A stretch of 64,000 bases of DNA from Phanerodontia chrysosporium (GCA_001910725.1 MJGA01000013.1:806001-870000); one strand, 5' to 3'; positions 29,885 to 41,884 are shown, counted from the first letter of the stretch. Program-made: numbers and translations. Notes: generated from the sequence alone by a model not told the origin.

Positions 29885-31140
29885 ATGGCCGGATCTCCTG
29901 CGCACCGACACTCCGCGCCCCGTGCTGATTCTCGACGCCGCCCCGGCATGGTGGTAAGTCCTCCACCAGTCCCTGTCAACCATCACGTAACGTATTCACA
30001 ACTTTTATTTGCAGAGGACACATCACACTTGGCACGGGGAAATCCCATATCGAAGCCATTTCGAAGACTTCATGCGAGAAATTGGTGTCAATCCCCATGA
30101 GATACACCCCTGCTGCATGCCCCGTCCCGGTAAGCTTTCCTTTCAATTGAGTGCCCTACAGGAGACACTGAACAGAAGTTCTTTCCGCGCACAGTTGTCA
30201 AGACATCCACACGTGTCCGCTCCATGTCGGAACCTAGTACGTCCACGACGCCACATGCAAGTGCTCTCACCTCCAACACGGCGGTAAGTTATACAAGTAT
30301 CTCACTCCTGTGTCCCCAACTCTAACCCCTATCGTCTTCTAGACAGATCGCGGGCGATCTGTGGGCGAACGGAATGTCCGCCGTCTGTCCCTACCCATTC
30401 TCCCCGCCAAACGCCCGCTCTCGCCCCCAGCTATCGCAGCACCCAGGCGGCCATCGCCGCCTTCGCGCATCGCAAGCGCCATCTCCCGGAGCGCAGAGGA
30501 GCCCAGGTGTTCTCCTACGTCCCCGCTGAAGGCGTCTCCGCTCACGTCACTCTACACCGAAAACCACGGCGCCTCGTACCTCTGCACGTCCGTATCGGCC
30601 AACCAGGCCCTGCGCAACTCGGTGCGCGTCACACGCGTGCACGAGCTCGCACGCGGATCTGCAGCGGGCGCCCATGCCGGCGGGGACGAGAGGTGCTGGG
30701 AGCCCCTGCCCGCGTGCCCCGCACTCGTCCCCGCGGCGCGTCCGCGGCCGGCGGCAGCACCGCCAGCAGGGCCCGCGGCACCCGCGCCGCCGCTGAGCCG
30801 CGTGCCGTCGTTCGCGTCGCTCGAGACGGTGTCCTCGTCGGAGGGCCCCGCGACGCCGCACGGGGGGTCGCCGCTGCCCTCGCCGCTGCACTCGCCCGCG
30901 CCGGCGGCGAGCCCGACGCTCGCGGCGCTCGAGCACCAGTCGCGCCTGCGCGTGCCGGGCCAGTGCGTCGCGTGCAAGCGCACCGGACACAACTTCCCAC
31001 ACTGTCCCGCGTGCGGCGACCGCTGGTGCTCGCGCGAGTGCAGGGTCCAGGCCGCCGCGGGCAGCAGGCACGTCTGTCCCAGCAGGAAGGGCCCCCAGCC
31101 CGGTGCTGCGGTGCCGGTCGCGGTTGCTGCAGACAGCTGA
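29885..31140 (+). CDS. MYND-like zinc-finger protein, copy A
   Basis: Exons 29885-29953, 30015-30129, 30195-30283, 30343-31140; 356 residues, phases consistent; introns 61, 65 and 59 nt. Most of the protein is Ser/Pro/Ala-rich and probably disordered. The C-terminus holds a compact Cys/His cluster: CX2C, nine residues, CX2C, four, C, three, C, nine, H-X-C, around NFPHCPACGDRWCSREC. This is close to a MYND finger, but with Trp where Tyr/Phe is usual and HXC in place of HX3C. The same cluster and the preceding Ser/Pro segment occur in the convergent gene at 31804-32733, so the two are paralogues. MYND fingers usually bind proline-rich peptides; the role here is unknown. Confidence 0.72.
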
Positions 31141-31803
31141 GCCGCTGCGTACTAGCGTCGCGCTCGAGTGTTTGTCGTATGCTTTTGCGTGGATAGATGT
31201 TACTTGCACAGACGTTATACCCTGTATCACGTTATCTCCGTGCGCTGCGCAGCCGCTATGTATCGTATACTTTAACTTTATAGCTGATCCTCCCGCTCCC
31301 GTGCTGAATGGAGATAGATTCGGTCACATTTGTGGGAAACCAGGATCTCTGCAGCAAAGGCATGACCACGGCACTTGCTCAGGCCCAGCAGCTGACCGGG
31401 GGTGATAGCATGTGCACTCGCGTACTGGCAGATAGTCGTGTGCAGACGATGCCGTCATTACAACGGACTAGTTCCCGGATGCGCGAGCGCTGCACAGGAC
31501 GATGTTTACGTACCGACTGTTCATCTAGAACCTCACGCGACTGGCATTGGCTAGCTCGTCACGCGCACACTAGGTTCGCGGGACGGGCCTCGACGTAACA
31601 GTATGACATGGGATGACAAATGAGAGCGACATAGATTACATGTGGACTGGAAAGCAGCAAGAAAGCGATATCGACAAGAGAGAAAGAGATCCAGCAAGTC
31701 CCCTTACACCTCGTCTCCCTGTATTCTAAATCCGACATTATAGAGCGCAGTAGAAAGTGAATTGAGATATAGCACACTCTGTGAGACGGGGGGCGCAGAC
31801 ACT
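31141..31803. other. 3' intergenic region between the convergent zinc-finger paralogues
   Basis: About 660 bp; no gene recognised. It holds the 3' ends of both genes. Confidence 0.5.
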
Positions 31804-32733
31804 CTAGGTCTTCTTGCAAATATGCCGCTTGCCACCAGTACTCCTGAGACGGCACTCGCGCGAGCACCACATCTCGTTGCAGCGCGGGCAGCAGGGGAAG
31901 TTGGAGCCGTGCTTGCCGCACGCGGCGCAGGCGGTGCGGACGCGGAAGCGGCTCGCGTCCTCGAGGGCCTCGAGGATGGGGCGGAGGGACTTGTGCGGGA
32001 GCACAGGAGACGCCGCGGCGGAGTGCACAGGCGTCGCGGGCCCGGCGGACGACGGCGCGGTCGAGAAGTACTCGCTGTCGCAGTACGAGGACGGCGTGCG
32101 GCAGATGGACGGGATCGGCGACAGCGGGGGCGAGCCCGCGCCAGGTGGGGACGCGGGGGCGTCCTGGCCGTGGCTGCTGGTGTCCGGCGCAAAGTCAAAG
32201 TCGAGCCGGAGCCGGTCGAGGTTGTGCTTCAGCTTCGAGGACCGCGGCGCGGTGCCCAGGAGGGTGTGGAGGTGGCGGCGGGGACAGCTCGTGGGCGAGA
32301 AGGCGCCGATGGTCTCTTCGGTGCCTGACGCGACGGGCTCGACGGGCGAGGGCTTGGGCAGGATGCCGCGGGGGAGGGTGAGAAAGTGGTGAGCAGAGGT
32401 AAGTCTGGGTGAGCGTGGCCGCTCGGGGATGGATGCTGAGCGCTCTCTGAGCGCGGGGGCTGCAGGGACAGGGCGCGGTGACAGTGAAGAGGTAGAGCGC
32501 GAACGAGCATGAGACTTTCGGAGGATCTGAACGGGGAGAGGCTGAGGCAGCTGATCATTGTTCGACACAGTATGTGAATGGTGCGCAACTACAGGCCCTC
32601 TTGAACTGCCCTGCTCCTTTCCAGCCACATCTCCAACGTTGCCTCCCTGCACACCTCTGGTATGGGTATGGCACCCAAAGTCTGGGACGGGTAGAGGATG
32701 GTGATGGCCGACGGGAACAACTGCGACGGACAT
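31804..32733 (-). CDS. MYND-like zinc-finger protein, copy B
   Basis: A single-exon frame of 309 residues from ATG 32733. Ser/Pro-rich, probably disordered, up to residue 260; then CX2C-X9-CX2C-X4-C-X3-C-X9-HXC around NFPCCPRCNEMWCSREC, ending nearly at the stop. Shared with copy A: the Cys/His spacing, the WCSREC core, and an upstream segment rich in Ser/Pro ending in a short LEALED-type helix. Copy A has extra N-terminal exons that copy B lacks. The genes face each other tail to tail. No enzymatic domain is visible. Possible role: transcription or scaffold protein binding partners through the finger (inference). Confidence 0.75.
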   Translation of the reverse strand: MSVAVVPVGHHHPLPVPDFGCHTHTRGVQGGNVGDVAGKEQGSSRGPVVAHHSHTVSNNDQLPQPLPVQILRKSHARSRSTSSLSPRPVPAAPALRERSASIPERPRSPRLTSAHHFLTLPRGILPKPSPVEPVASGTEETIGAFSPTSCPRRHLHTLLGTAPRSSKLKHNLDRLRLDFDFAPDTSSHGQDAPASPPGAGSPPLSPIPSICRTPSSYCDSEYFSTAPSSAGPATPVHSAAASPVLPHKSLRPILEALEDASRFRVRTACAACGKHGSNFPCCPRCNEMWCSRECRLRSTGGKRHICKKT

Positions 32734-34441
32734 ACGGCCGATGGGTGTCTATGTGTGCGTGTCTGTGATCTGCGGATGGCCCTGGTCAGCCACAAAGCAA
32801 GTGGAGTGAGAACGATATACACACAAGAGTGGGTGACGCAAGGGACGGCAGGGACGAGACAAATGCGAGGTAAAGACCCGGAGCACTTTTATACGAGAAG
32901 AGAGGCAAAGAGCAAGCTTTTTATCTTGTCACACGAGCGCAAAGGGGAGACCTCCCTCCCGGCGCCTTTTTCTGATACGAGCGCTGCGGACCTTCCGTCT
33001 CGACTTCGGGGACTCGGTTCCTGGTTCCTCGAAATTGCACGAAATTGCATGAAATATTTATCCGAGAACATTGCTAAGAGTTCGAGGTCTGCATCAGCTG
33101 CAGAAACGCCGCCTATAGCCGGCAGAGGCTCGACCTTGGCACACTCAGGAGCCTTTGTCGCGGAGGCAGGGGCCTCCGCTATCTCTCGCGGTGTCGGGTG
33201 GATTTGTCCTCCACCGGCACTCCACGAACGTTTCGTGTCCGAGGCTGGGCATTGGCCTGCTGCTCGTCCACTCCTCGTTTCTGATTCAGAACGCCCTCCA
33301 TCAGCCATGCCTTTTGCCAGAAGATTTGATGACGTCCCACGGCGTTGTGCACTGTACCAGTCCTGTGACGGGTCCAGACCAAGTCGTGCGTATCCGGTAC
33401 GTAAATGTTTTCCAGTCCATTGCGCACAGCCCGCCGCGCAGCCTCCACCGTTTCATTCTGCGCCGGCGAGGCGGCCATTGCGTCGAAATGGCAAGCATCG
33501 GCCGCAAATACCTTATCTACCGGGATCCCTGTCCCGTATTGTGACCGATGCATACCTAAACGGTGGCTTTGCGACCGAATCGCCAGATGACTTTTCGACC
33601 GAGTCAAGTCCGTATTTATCCTTTCCATGTCAGAAATGGTGCCAAGCAAAGAAATCTCCTCGCAGCTTCAAAGTTCCAGGGCAATACCCAAGGATTTTCA
33701 TGCCGGAGGCGGCGTATATACTTCAGCGTTCACCGCTCCGACGCGTGCAGCAGCCCTTACACATACTCGACGTACTAGCTAAACTTAGGGAACCCGGCGG
33801 TCCTCAGCGGCCCAACACCAAGCAAACCTGCTCAATGCATCATTCTCAGGGATCTCGCAAACTTTATCACAGATGCACTCATGTCCCTGCACAGCATTGC
33901 TGCAGCCTTGCGCAGATGCGCAGATGGGCACAAGCACTGGCGCCCCCGCGAATTACTGGTCGTGTGACACGCCCCCAGGCCTGCCTCCGCGGCGCGAGTA
34001 TTCCCGCGCAGCGTGCGTCCGCTCTCGGACGCTCTTGTCAGCGACCTGCCATGCCTCAGGGATCGTCTGTGAACCACGGCGGACGTCGGACGAGCGCATG
34101 TGCCTTCGCCAGACGTGCTTGGGTGCATTCGTGCCTGCAGATGCTGCGTTCGCGGACAGGTCTTCGCAACGGTCGAAGCGCGAGGCTATCGCGGCCGCCA
34201 CCTGGGCTGAACCCAGCGAAGGCGGTTAGGCACCTGCGGCGCACTCGGCGGCGCGTGCTCAGGGCCACGGCTCGCAGGCGGAAAGGCGAGGAAGACCGGG
34301 CCCAGTGTGCGCACGACTGAATGGGGCAGGCGTGCCGTGGGCCCTGCACAGGCGGGAGGAAGACGAGCACGAGGCGGGCAGCCTTCGCACGGACAGCGTC
34401 GATTGGCAGGCACGTAATACAGCGCCACAGGCCGGCGGCCA
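32734..34441. other. Unresolved region with one unusually long open frame
   Basis: 1.7 kb between the copy B start and the cofactor D stop. The plus frame 32698-34320 is open for 540 codons but overlaps the copy B start and promoter, and its translation is Arg/Ser/Pro/Cys-rich without a domain. On the minus strand, 33179-33649 and 33953-34201 read more like protein (for example NGLENIYVPDTHDLVWTRHR), but I could not join them in phase. I do not call a gene. Confidence 0.3.
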
Positions 34442-37400
34442 CTATCTATGCCGCGTCCCCTCCCCGGACGCCGCGAGCAGGCGCGTGCACCGCGCGGCGG
34501 AGTCCTGGATCGCCGCGGCGTCCGCAGAAGACCTGGCGGTTCCCGCACGCGGGAGAGAGTGTCAGCGCACGTCGACGGCAGCAGGGGGTGTGCCACGCGC
34601 ACCATTCAGTCTCGAGCAGGATCTCCTCGGCGTCTTCGGTTTCTATGCCGAGTTCCTTGCTCTGCAGGGCCATGTAGAGGTACTCGGCGGTGTCTGTGCG
34701 GATCTAGAGCAGCAACGCGGCTCAGATTTTGGCTTTGTGGGGGCGCGCTAGAAGGAGGCCCTGACCTTGGGGTACTGATGGCCGAGGAAGGTCTCCAGCT
34801 GCTCGGCCGAGTCCTTCCGCAGCCGTGGTACACACAGCAAGTTGACCACTCTGTAGACACAGCGTGAGTGCGCGCTGCAACGAGGCAGTAGATACGGCTT
34901 ACACTCTCATCGAAGAAGCGACCCTCTGGACGTTCTTGAACTTCGCCACACCCTTCGAGCTGACAGACAAGAGATAGCGCAAACTTTGCGTTCCCGTGCG
35001 CATTGTCAGCATAGACCTGATTTGATGCCCTGAAGGTTAACGGCGCACCTCTTCAGACCCTCCACATCATCGTACAGCCCCTCAAAGGCGTCAGCCTCCA
35101 GCAGGACATTGAACGTTTGTAGCACTGGGACCACAACGTTGTTCGACGCCAGATTGCCCTTGACCTGTGCGACGAGATCTCTTGCGAGACCTCGTAGGTC
35201 ATAACTACCCTCTTCGGCTTGCACAGGCAGCGTCCTCGCGTAGGCAACGAGCGCTTGAGAGACCGGTCGTTGCTGTTGAGCGTTCGCGTCAGTGTCATCA
35301 ATCCAGGTACAATCGCAAAACGTACCGTGCTATCCGTCCTACTGCTGACACTGAGTACGAGCCCAGATAGGACAGCGCTGCGGTACTCTGGAATAGCAAG
35401 GATCTGCACCACCTTTGGGAACAGCCGTGCGCCGTCGTTCCAGTCTACCACTTCTTCACTGTGCGAAGGTCAGTCCGAGAAATGGCGCAAAGGTGGTGCC
35501 AATGTACCTCATGAGCAACTCCTTCATCAACTCCCGGTTGCACACGGACCACCGTTCCCCATCCGGTAGCTCCGGTGGCGGCAGCGTGAGCAGCCTCATG
35601 ACCTGCTCGCCCGCTTGTTGGCGGACGTTGTCCAGCCGTTCCACGCCCTGCTTCAGGATGCCGCCGACGGCTTCGTGGAACTTCGCGGGAGGAGGTACTG
35701 GTCAAAATCACGGATGCGCGAGGCATTCCGAGAAGCAGCTCGATCGCCGACGCCAGGCCATTGACGCAGGCAATGCGTATCCAGGAGCCCACGTCTCCGC
35801 GTTCGTCCATAGTGTAGTCCTCGAGGCCTGCGAGCAGCGCGTCAAACATGGACCGGACGGTCTCAGGTTGCAGGACTGGTTGGTACGTTAGCACTGCAGT
35901 ACAAACTGACGGAAGTGGTGGCTCACGTTCATTCAGCTTCGAGATGACGTTGGACAGTATCTGAGGCAACGATTGGTACGCGTTTCGGCGAGCCTCGACA
36001 TTCTTCAGTCCCGTCTACATTGCAAGTCAGCCGACAGGTGAGTACTCCGATCTGATGAGCTCACCGTCTTGTCGACACTCGCAAGAAGGAACTTGACTGC
36101 AGGCACCAGACCATGCTCCTGTGAACTATAGTCCAGTACACCAAGAATTCGGCATGCATTTTGCTGGATGGAGGGCGCGCCTGTCTTGGCCTCTCGGATA
36201 AACGTGCAGGGAAGACAGGAGTAAGTCAGGGATGCACCTCCACTAGGAGCAGACGACACATATCTTTGGACATAGCTTGAGCATTCGACGAGCTCGCTGA
36301 CGCGTGTCATTGCGTGTGCAACCGCCTCCTGCACGACAGCACTACCGCTCTTCAGGGAGAAGTCGACGATGCTCCGCCACTGTGGCGCAGATGTGCTCTC
36401 GCCGACATCAGCAGCGGTGATGCTGTTTGCGATGACTTCGCATGCGGCCGCAGTGACGAGCTCGTTCCGGAAGGACTGCACGACGGTTGGTGAGACCTTA
36501 GACAGGTAAGAGAATATCTGTGGGGACATATGAGCTGAGTCGAACGATCATCATCGATCCTGCCAACCTTCCGCAGCTCTGAGAGTACCCGCTCGCCGCC
36601 ACCGCTCAGCCGGTAAGCATCTGCGAGCTCTGCAAGGACCCAAAGCGCGCCATGAATGTCGCCAGAGTCAACAGAATCCAGGAACGCGGCCTGCAGATCT
36701 CTTGTCAGGGACGACACAGATGACAGAGGCTTGGCTCACCGCTCGGTCTACACATGAGGGCCCCAGCGTCCACAAATCCAGCTGACATATGGTGCGTAGC
36801 GACTGTGCGCCAAGACGTCGCATAGATGGATCCCAGTGACGCAGGGTCACCGTGAGGAGGTGATCAATCAAAGCCGGCCTATACACTTCATGCCTGTGTA
36901 GCGTTAGTTTAACTCCAACCGACGAAGCGGGACGACGTACTCGGCTACCTCAGACGCAGCTACCAGGAAGGCGTTGCGCCTCGTTCCAACAGCGTAGAAA
37001 TCTGTCTTGCGGAGGACGTCGATTCCATGGGGGAACAGGCTCTAACACAGGGTCAGCGCTGATTGCCAATGCTGAAAGCGACTCTTCGCCCACCGTCCTG
37101 CCAACAAACTCCTGGAACGCGGCGCTCGCCGCACGGCGTATGTGCACCTCACGATCAAACACGGCGACAGCCACGAGCGTCCGCGCGAGCTCCTCCGCGA
37201 AGGGCGCGAGCGCCGCGACGCGCTGGGCGCGCGCCAGCGACCAGAGGACGTACGCCGCGGCGTCGCGGACGCTCGAGCCGACCGAGTGCGCGCCCTTGCG
37301 GATGTCGAAGTAGAGCGCCTTGCGCATCCAGCCGACGAGCTCCGCGAGCCGCGCGTCCGCGACGAGGCTGCGCCGCGCGAGCTCCGCGCACGCGAGGCAC

Positions 37401-38933
37401 GCGCCGTGCCACGTCGCCTCGGCGATCGACGGCATGTCGTAGAGCGAGGCCGCGCTGAGCGAGTGGATCGAGAACAGGGCGAGCACTTGTTGCAGGATTT
37501 GCTCGACGAAGTCGGTGGGGAGACGTTCGGAGATGCGGGCGACGGCTTTTGCAGAGGAGTAGCGGACGACGGTATCCTGTATAGGGATCAGCATCATGGC
37601 GTACAGATATGCCTTGTACAGTACCTTGTCCTGCAATGCGTCAAAGAGAGTACCCAGCGTATCTTCCAACTCATCAGGTACGTCAATGTCGTCTTCATCC
37701 TCCTCTGCGGGGCTTGCTCCCCTGAGGACACTAATGCTTTCCCTTCGCAAAATTAGCCGATGTATCCACGACGTCTAGGATAGAAATACCTCTTCGTATT
37801 CCCATCCTGCGAGGAGGCAGAAGGCGGAGAAGTACGCGAGAAATGAGCTTGATGCGGAACTTGCGCACGAGGGTATTGCCCATGAGCGTCTTGTTGTCCT
37901 CGACCGTGCGAGCGAGATTCATCAAGAGCGGAACATGGGGGACAACCTGGCTCGTGGAGCCGGTTTTCACCAAATCGCAGATGACTTGCAGAGTGCCAAT
38001 GGACTGCTGAAGTTAGCGCAATCAGCACGCGTTAGTTTTTCGTGACGCACCAGAAAGAGTGCGTCCGGGTTCTTGAGGGCCTCGGTAGCCCAACCCAAGA
38101 ATGCAGGAAATCGTGAGTTCGTATCCTGCCTACCTACCGTTGTGAACACAGCACGCCTGGAACACAAACATGAATCGAGTCATACCTGGCATATAGCCGG
38201 GCAAGCAGGATCGCAGCGCCTTCACGCTCTACACCAGCTTTGGAGAGGAATGATTTGGCAATCGTCTCCAGATCCAACGCTGTCTTGCCTATGTGCTCGG
38301 GCTCGTCAAACTGAGCGAGATCGAAAGGAAGCATGCATATCAGCGACAGCCAGAGCAGCATAATATACCGCAGTGGCCAGTGCTCCTGGCTCTCTGCGAG
38401 CTCCTTGTTGTCGACAAGAAAGTTCAACGTCACAGTCAGGTCATCTATCTCGTGAGGAAAAAATCGAGCTGGTACGTAGGAAACTAGTCAGACGGCAGGG
38501 GAATCCACCAGGACCTGTGTACTGACTGATAGTCTTGTGCCCGCGAAACTTGACATAGTTGTACAGCAGTATGGCGATGCGTCCGATGTTCTCCGGGTTT
38601 TGGACATTCCGAGATGATGAGACGTGGGTGATGGAGAACTTGAGCCGTTCCACCACGGGGCTAACAAGCCGCTCTAGGAAAGGGTCAAGCAGATACGACT
38701 GTTCCTGATACTCGTCGAGCTGGTGCGCTGTCAGCAACGGAACCGTTCTGGCCCAACGTGCACGACGAACTCACAATCATCGAGAGCTTTTTGAGCAGCA
38801 GATCCACCTCGCTGTGCTCATCTCCCGTGGGCTCCGTGCTGCAAAGCCTCAGGAAGGCGTTCTGGAGGCTGCAGAACTCGTCATATTTCTCAAAGGTCGC
38901 AAACACCTTGTCGTCGAGCTGGCCTTCCTCCAT
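34442..38933 (-). CDS. Tubulin-folding cofactor D (TBCD)
   Basis: HEAT/ARM-repeat chaperone that captures beta-tubulin and builds the alpha/beta heterodimer with cofactors E and C. Eighteen exons, minus strand: 38933-38775, 38719-38527, 38468-38186, 38129-38051, 38006-37790, 37716-37094, 37041-36941, 36893-36740, 36690-36568, 36517-36065, 36014-35927, 35875-35508, 35458-35326, 35272-35049, 34983-34903, 34850-34766, 34703-34603, 34532-34442; about 1185 residues, family-typical. Matches include LARLYAR, IGTLQVICDLVK, LFPHGIDVLRKTDFYAVG, DYTMDERGDVGSW, GILKQGVERLDNVRQQAG, NNVVVPVLQTFNVLLEADA and the end TAEYLYMALQS. Between 35685 and 35715 the frame changes (two missing bases, or a 31-nt intron). 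The other 17 junctions keep phase. The exon 36517-36065 may hide an in-phase intron. Confidence 0.9.
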
Positions 38934-39484
38934 GGTTCGCTGTGCGCGGTGGCAGGAGCATCGCGTCCCGTCGGAGCGCGCATCTGCTCTGTCGCAGCTG
39001 ATGGCATCAATTGATGCGCTTTCTCCAAGCCACTTGGCCCATCGTCCACGACGATGCTCTCGCTACAAGCCCAGTTCTCCAGATACTGCACTCACTGGAA
39101 AGATTACGCACGCAGTATTGGATTGCCAAGACTCAAGAGACCACGCTGGGATGCGAAGGCCGTGTTCGCACCTCGCACGTCCATCATCTCCGCACCATAA
39201 TGGCGATTCCATGAGAGACATCTCAAAAGTTCCAGTGCTGCTAGTAAGCTATTGATATGCTATATCCGGTCAGCACCTTATGTAATACGAGCTGGTGGCT
39301 TACAACACATACCAAGCACGTTAGAAACTTGCATCTGCTCTCGTGCTCATTGCACGCCTGCGCCCGCCCAACGGCGATCATCTAGATTCCCTTCAGCCCG
39401 GCCAAGTTTCGCCGATGCACACCGTCAAATAACGGAGTCTTATCTACCAGTGCAGTATCTACGCTCTACGGCGCCCTGCATTGG

Positions 39485-39492
39485 TATAAAAG
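39485..39492 (+). promoter_or_regulatory. TATA box of GST1
   Basis: TATAAAAG, 68 bases before the ATG at 39560. The equivalent in copy 2 is at 41885-41892. Confidence 0.7.
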
Positions 39493-39559
39493 CCAGCTGT
39501 CGACTGCCAGCAATTAACAGGCATCACTCACTTCCCGCAGTGCCCAGACATCAAGTATC

Positions 39560-40450
39560 ATGGTACAGAATGGCCAAATCACCTTCTACACCTACTTAGT
39601 AAGCATCCTGAATTACTTTGTTCATGACGCCTTTGACTGAGATTCTCCGACTAGTATTCACCCTATTGCGACAGAGTCCTCCTTGCTCTGAAAGAGGCCA
39701 ATGCAGACTATACTGCGTGCACCGTAGACTTGTTGAACAGACCTAAGTGGTACACCGAGCATATTAACCCAGTTGGCAAGGTCAGTCGCGGCATTTCCCA
39801 TTATCTCGTTGCCAGCCCGTCTCACTCGCGTTGCTTCCAGGTTCCCGCCATCACCTACGGCGGACCCAAGGTCAAGCCCGAGGAGCCCTCGCCAGAGTCC
39901 TTCAAGCTGCGCGAGTCGCTCGTCATCCTCGAGTTCCTCGCAGACCTCTTCCCGGAAGCAGGCCTGCTCCCGACAGACCCCGTCCTCCGTGCGAAGACAC
40001 GCCTCTTTGCGCTCGCGGTCGACACCCACGTCTTCGAGGGCTTCAAGGCCTTCTTCATCATGCGCGAGCCCGTCGACAAGCTCCTCGACGGGCTCGCGCA
40101 GCTCCAGCAGCTGCTCCCCGCACAGGGCTTCGCCGTCGGCGACAAGTGGACGATGGCGGACATGGCCGCCGCGCCGTTTCTCCTGCGCATCTACATGCTG
40201 CTGGAGCATGATCTCGGCGTGTACCCCGCGGGCGAGGGCCCGAAAACGCTCGCCATCCTCCGCGGCGAGCGCTACGCGCGCCTGAACCAGTACCTCGCGG
40301 ACCTCAGGGAGCAGCCGAGCCTCAAATCCATGTGGGACGAGGTGCGCACCCCGCGTCTGTGCAGTGTGGTCGTTACTGACCTGCGTGTGGTCCCGATAGG
40401 CGGCCCAGATTGCCTTCTGGAGGACCACCCCGTTCTTGCAGCGTAGCTGA
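39560..40450 (+). CDS. Glutathione S-transferase, tandem copy 1
   Basis: Exons 39560-39598, 39655-39780, 39841-40341, 40400-40450; 238 residues. Conjugates glutathione to electrophiles or reduces peroxides in the cytosol. The N-terminal thioredoxin fold has YSPYCDRVLLAL (SPYC active-site region) and NPVGKVPAITYGG (cis-Pro that binds glutathione). The C-terminal helical domain has VGDKWTMADMAAAPFL, the N-capping motif. The unspliced frame would continue past a gtgcgc donor at 40342. I end it with the spliced exon AAQIAFWRTTPFLQRS because copy 2 conserves this exon, its phase and intron. Subclass (fungal Omega/Ure2p-like) is a guess. Neighbours: cofactor D in reverse to the left, its own duplicate to the right. 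Confidence 0.88.
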
Positions 40451-40575
40451 GAGTTTCGTGACCCGAAGCGGAAAATAGCATCATCAGAGCAGAATACGAT
40501 GTAAGATACCTATACGGCCAAGAGCATTGTGAAGGAGATATTTGCCTGTTCCTCTAGCCGCTCGGACGTCGCTGG

Positions 40576-41256
40576 TTATATCCAGCGAAGCATCACGGGG
40601 AACGAGTCGAACGCAGACCTCTGGTACGTCCGCTCGTACTGCCTTTGCGAATGCGCTTGCGCCCAAAGAACCGTGGTGCAAAGTGGAGAAATCCGAGAAT
40701 AATTTGCGGATGTCACCTTTCGGACGCTGGATGAAGCGGATGAGAGACTGCGGAGCCGCGCCCGTCGCACTCGGTTAGCATGGGCAGACCCGTGCAGACT
40801 TCGAAGGATATGTGGTTTTGATGTCTAGACCAAGCAATGCTGGTGTTCAGGTCAGCCCAAGACTAGAAAAGCAGCAGTACTCACTCGTCGTCTTCAGCGG
40901 TCTGCCCAAGCAAGGTGCCCTGAAAGCGTAGTCCCAGGGTCTCGACCTGCAGGTCGACGTCGTGCAAGAGCTTGCCTGTAGGTTTGGACTCAGACGCGTA
41001 CAAGAAGAGCGTGAACACATAATGCGTCGATTCGACTGAGCCAACAGTAGGAACATGATGTAATGTGGCGCAGAGGCAAAGACGTGACCAAGTCAAGCTC
41101 AGGCTAGCATCGCCGCGTCTTCCAATGACGGGTCAGATACTGGCTATGGGCGTGCAGACGCTTCGAGTTCGTAGGAAAACGTGGATTGCTTCAGGATTCT
41201 ATGTGAGTATGGCGTCAACTCAGCGAGACCAGGCTAGAACAACAGTCACTTACCAA
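40576..41256 (-). pseudogene. Decayed F-box gene, duplicate of 42961-44218
   Basis: Aligns by eye to both ends of the intact F-box gene in copy 2. The last-exon stop region, the GTGAGT-type donor near 40885, the 5' leader and the TATA (41298-41305) are present. The initiator corresponds to TTG (41254-41256) instead of ATG, the frames are broken, and about 500 bp of the middle (F-box helix and first repeats) is missing. No continuous frame of useful length remains. Confidence 0.75.
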
Positions 41257-41884
41257 TCTTTCTCAGAAGGGGGCCCGGAGAACAGATGAAGGGCCAGAAT
41301 TTATATCCTTCCGGGTTGGTCAGCGTCCAGAACAACTCATTGTTGCGCTTGCTGACCATCTGGAAAGTCTTCAACTCTGCTTGTCTAACCTATCCAATCA
41401 CCATAATCTCTCAGAGGGTGCTACCACCACCTCGTCGTCGAGCAGACTGTCCTGGCACGACTCGAGCCTGCGCCCCAAAGCGCCCAGCTCCGCTTTGTCA
41501 GCGCTGATGCCATCAATTGATGCGCTTGCTTTGCCCGCGGTTGGCTCAAGCCTCTTGGCCGCAACTCGCGAAGATGCCCTCGCTGCGGGCCCAGCTCCCG
41601 CCGCGCGTCCACCAACGCAGTCTTGCGCCAAGGCCACACGAGACTGCGGTGCGATGCAACGACCACGCTTGCCGGGATGCACCCTGTAGCCGCCATCACC
41701 TGCGCTGTCATAACAGCGAAATCGATGGAGCTTACTAGTTACTCATTGCATGCCTGCGGTCCACCCGACAGCAGTCTAGATGCTCTTCAAGCGTTGTCAC
41801 CTGTCCGGACAAACTTCGCCGGTGCACCCCGCAGCATTATGAAGTCGTATCCAGCGCTGCAGCGAATCCGTGCGCCCTGCGTCG

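Larger units (their letters stand above)
38870..41310. repeat. Tandem duplication unit, copy 1
   Basis: Direct repeat of about 2.4-2.5 kb. It runs from within cofactor D exon 1, through the GST1 promoter and gene, to the 5' end of a decayed F-box gene. Landmarks shared with copy 2: GCATCAATTGATGCG-type sequence (39002 and 41510 areas), TATAAAAGCCAG before each GST, identical GST exon sizes, and GGTTATATCCAGCGAAGCA at the F-box 3' end (40574 and 42959). Confidence 0.85.

Noticed and set aside
30130..30161. 32-nt intron in the zinc-finger gene copy A
   Set aside because: It keeps phase, but the longer intron 30130-30194 with a better acceptor also keeps phase and has normal length.
37731..37790. 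Apparent frameshift in cofactor D after LPPRRMGIRR
   Set aside because: A 73-nt intron (37717-37789) with an acceptable acceptor restores phase into ASPAEEDEDD, so no error is needed.
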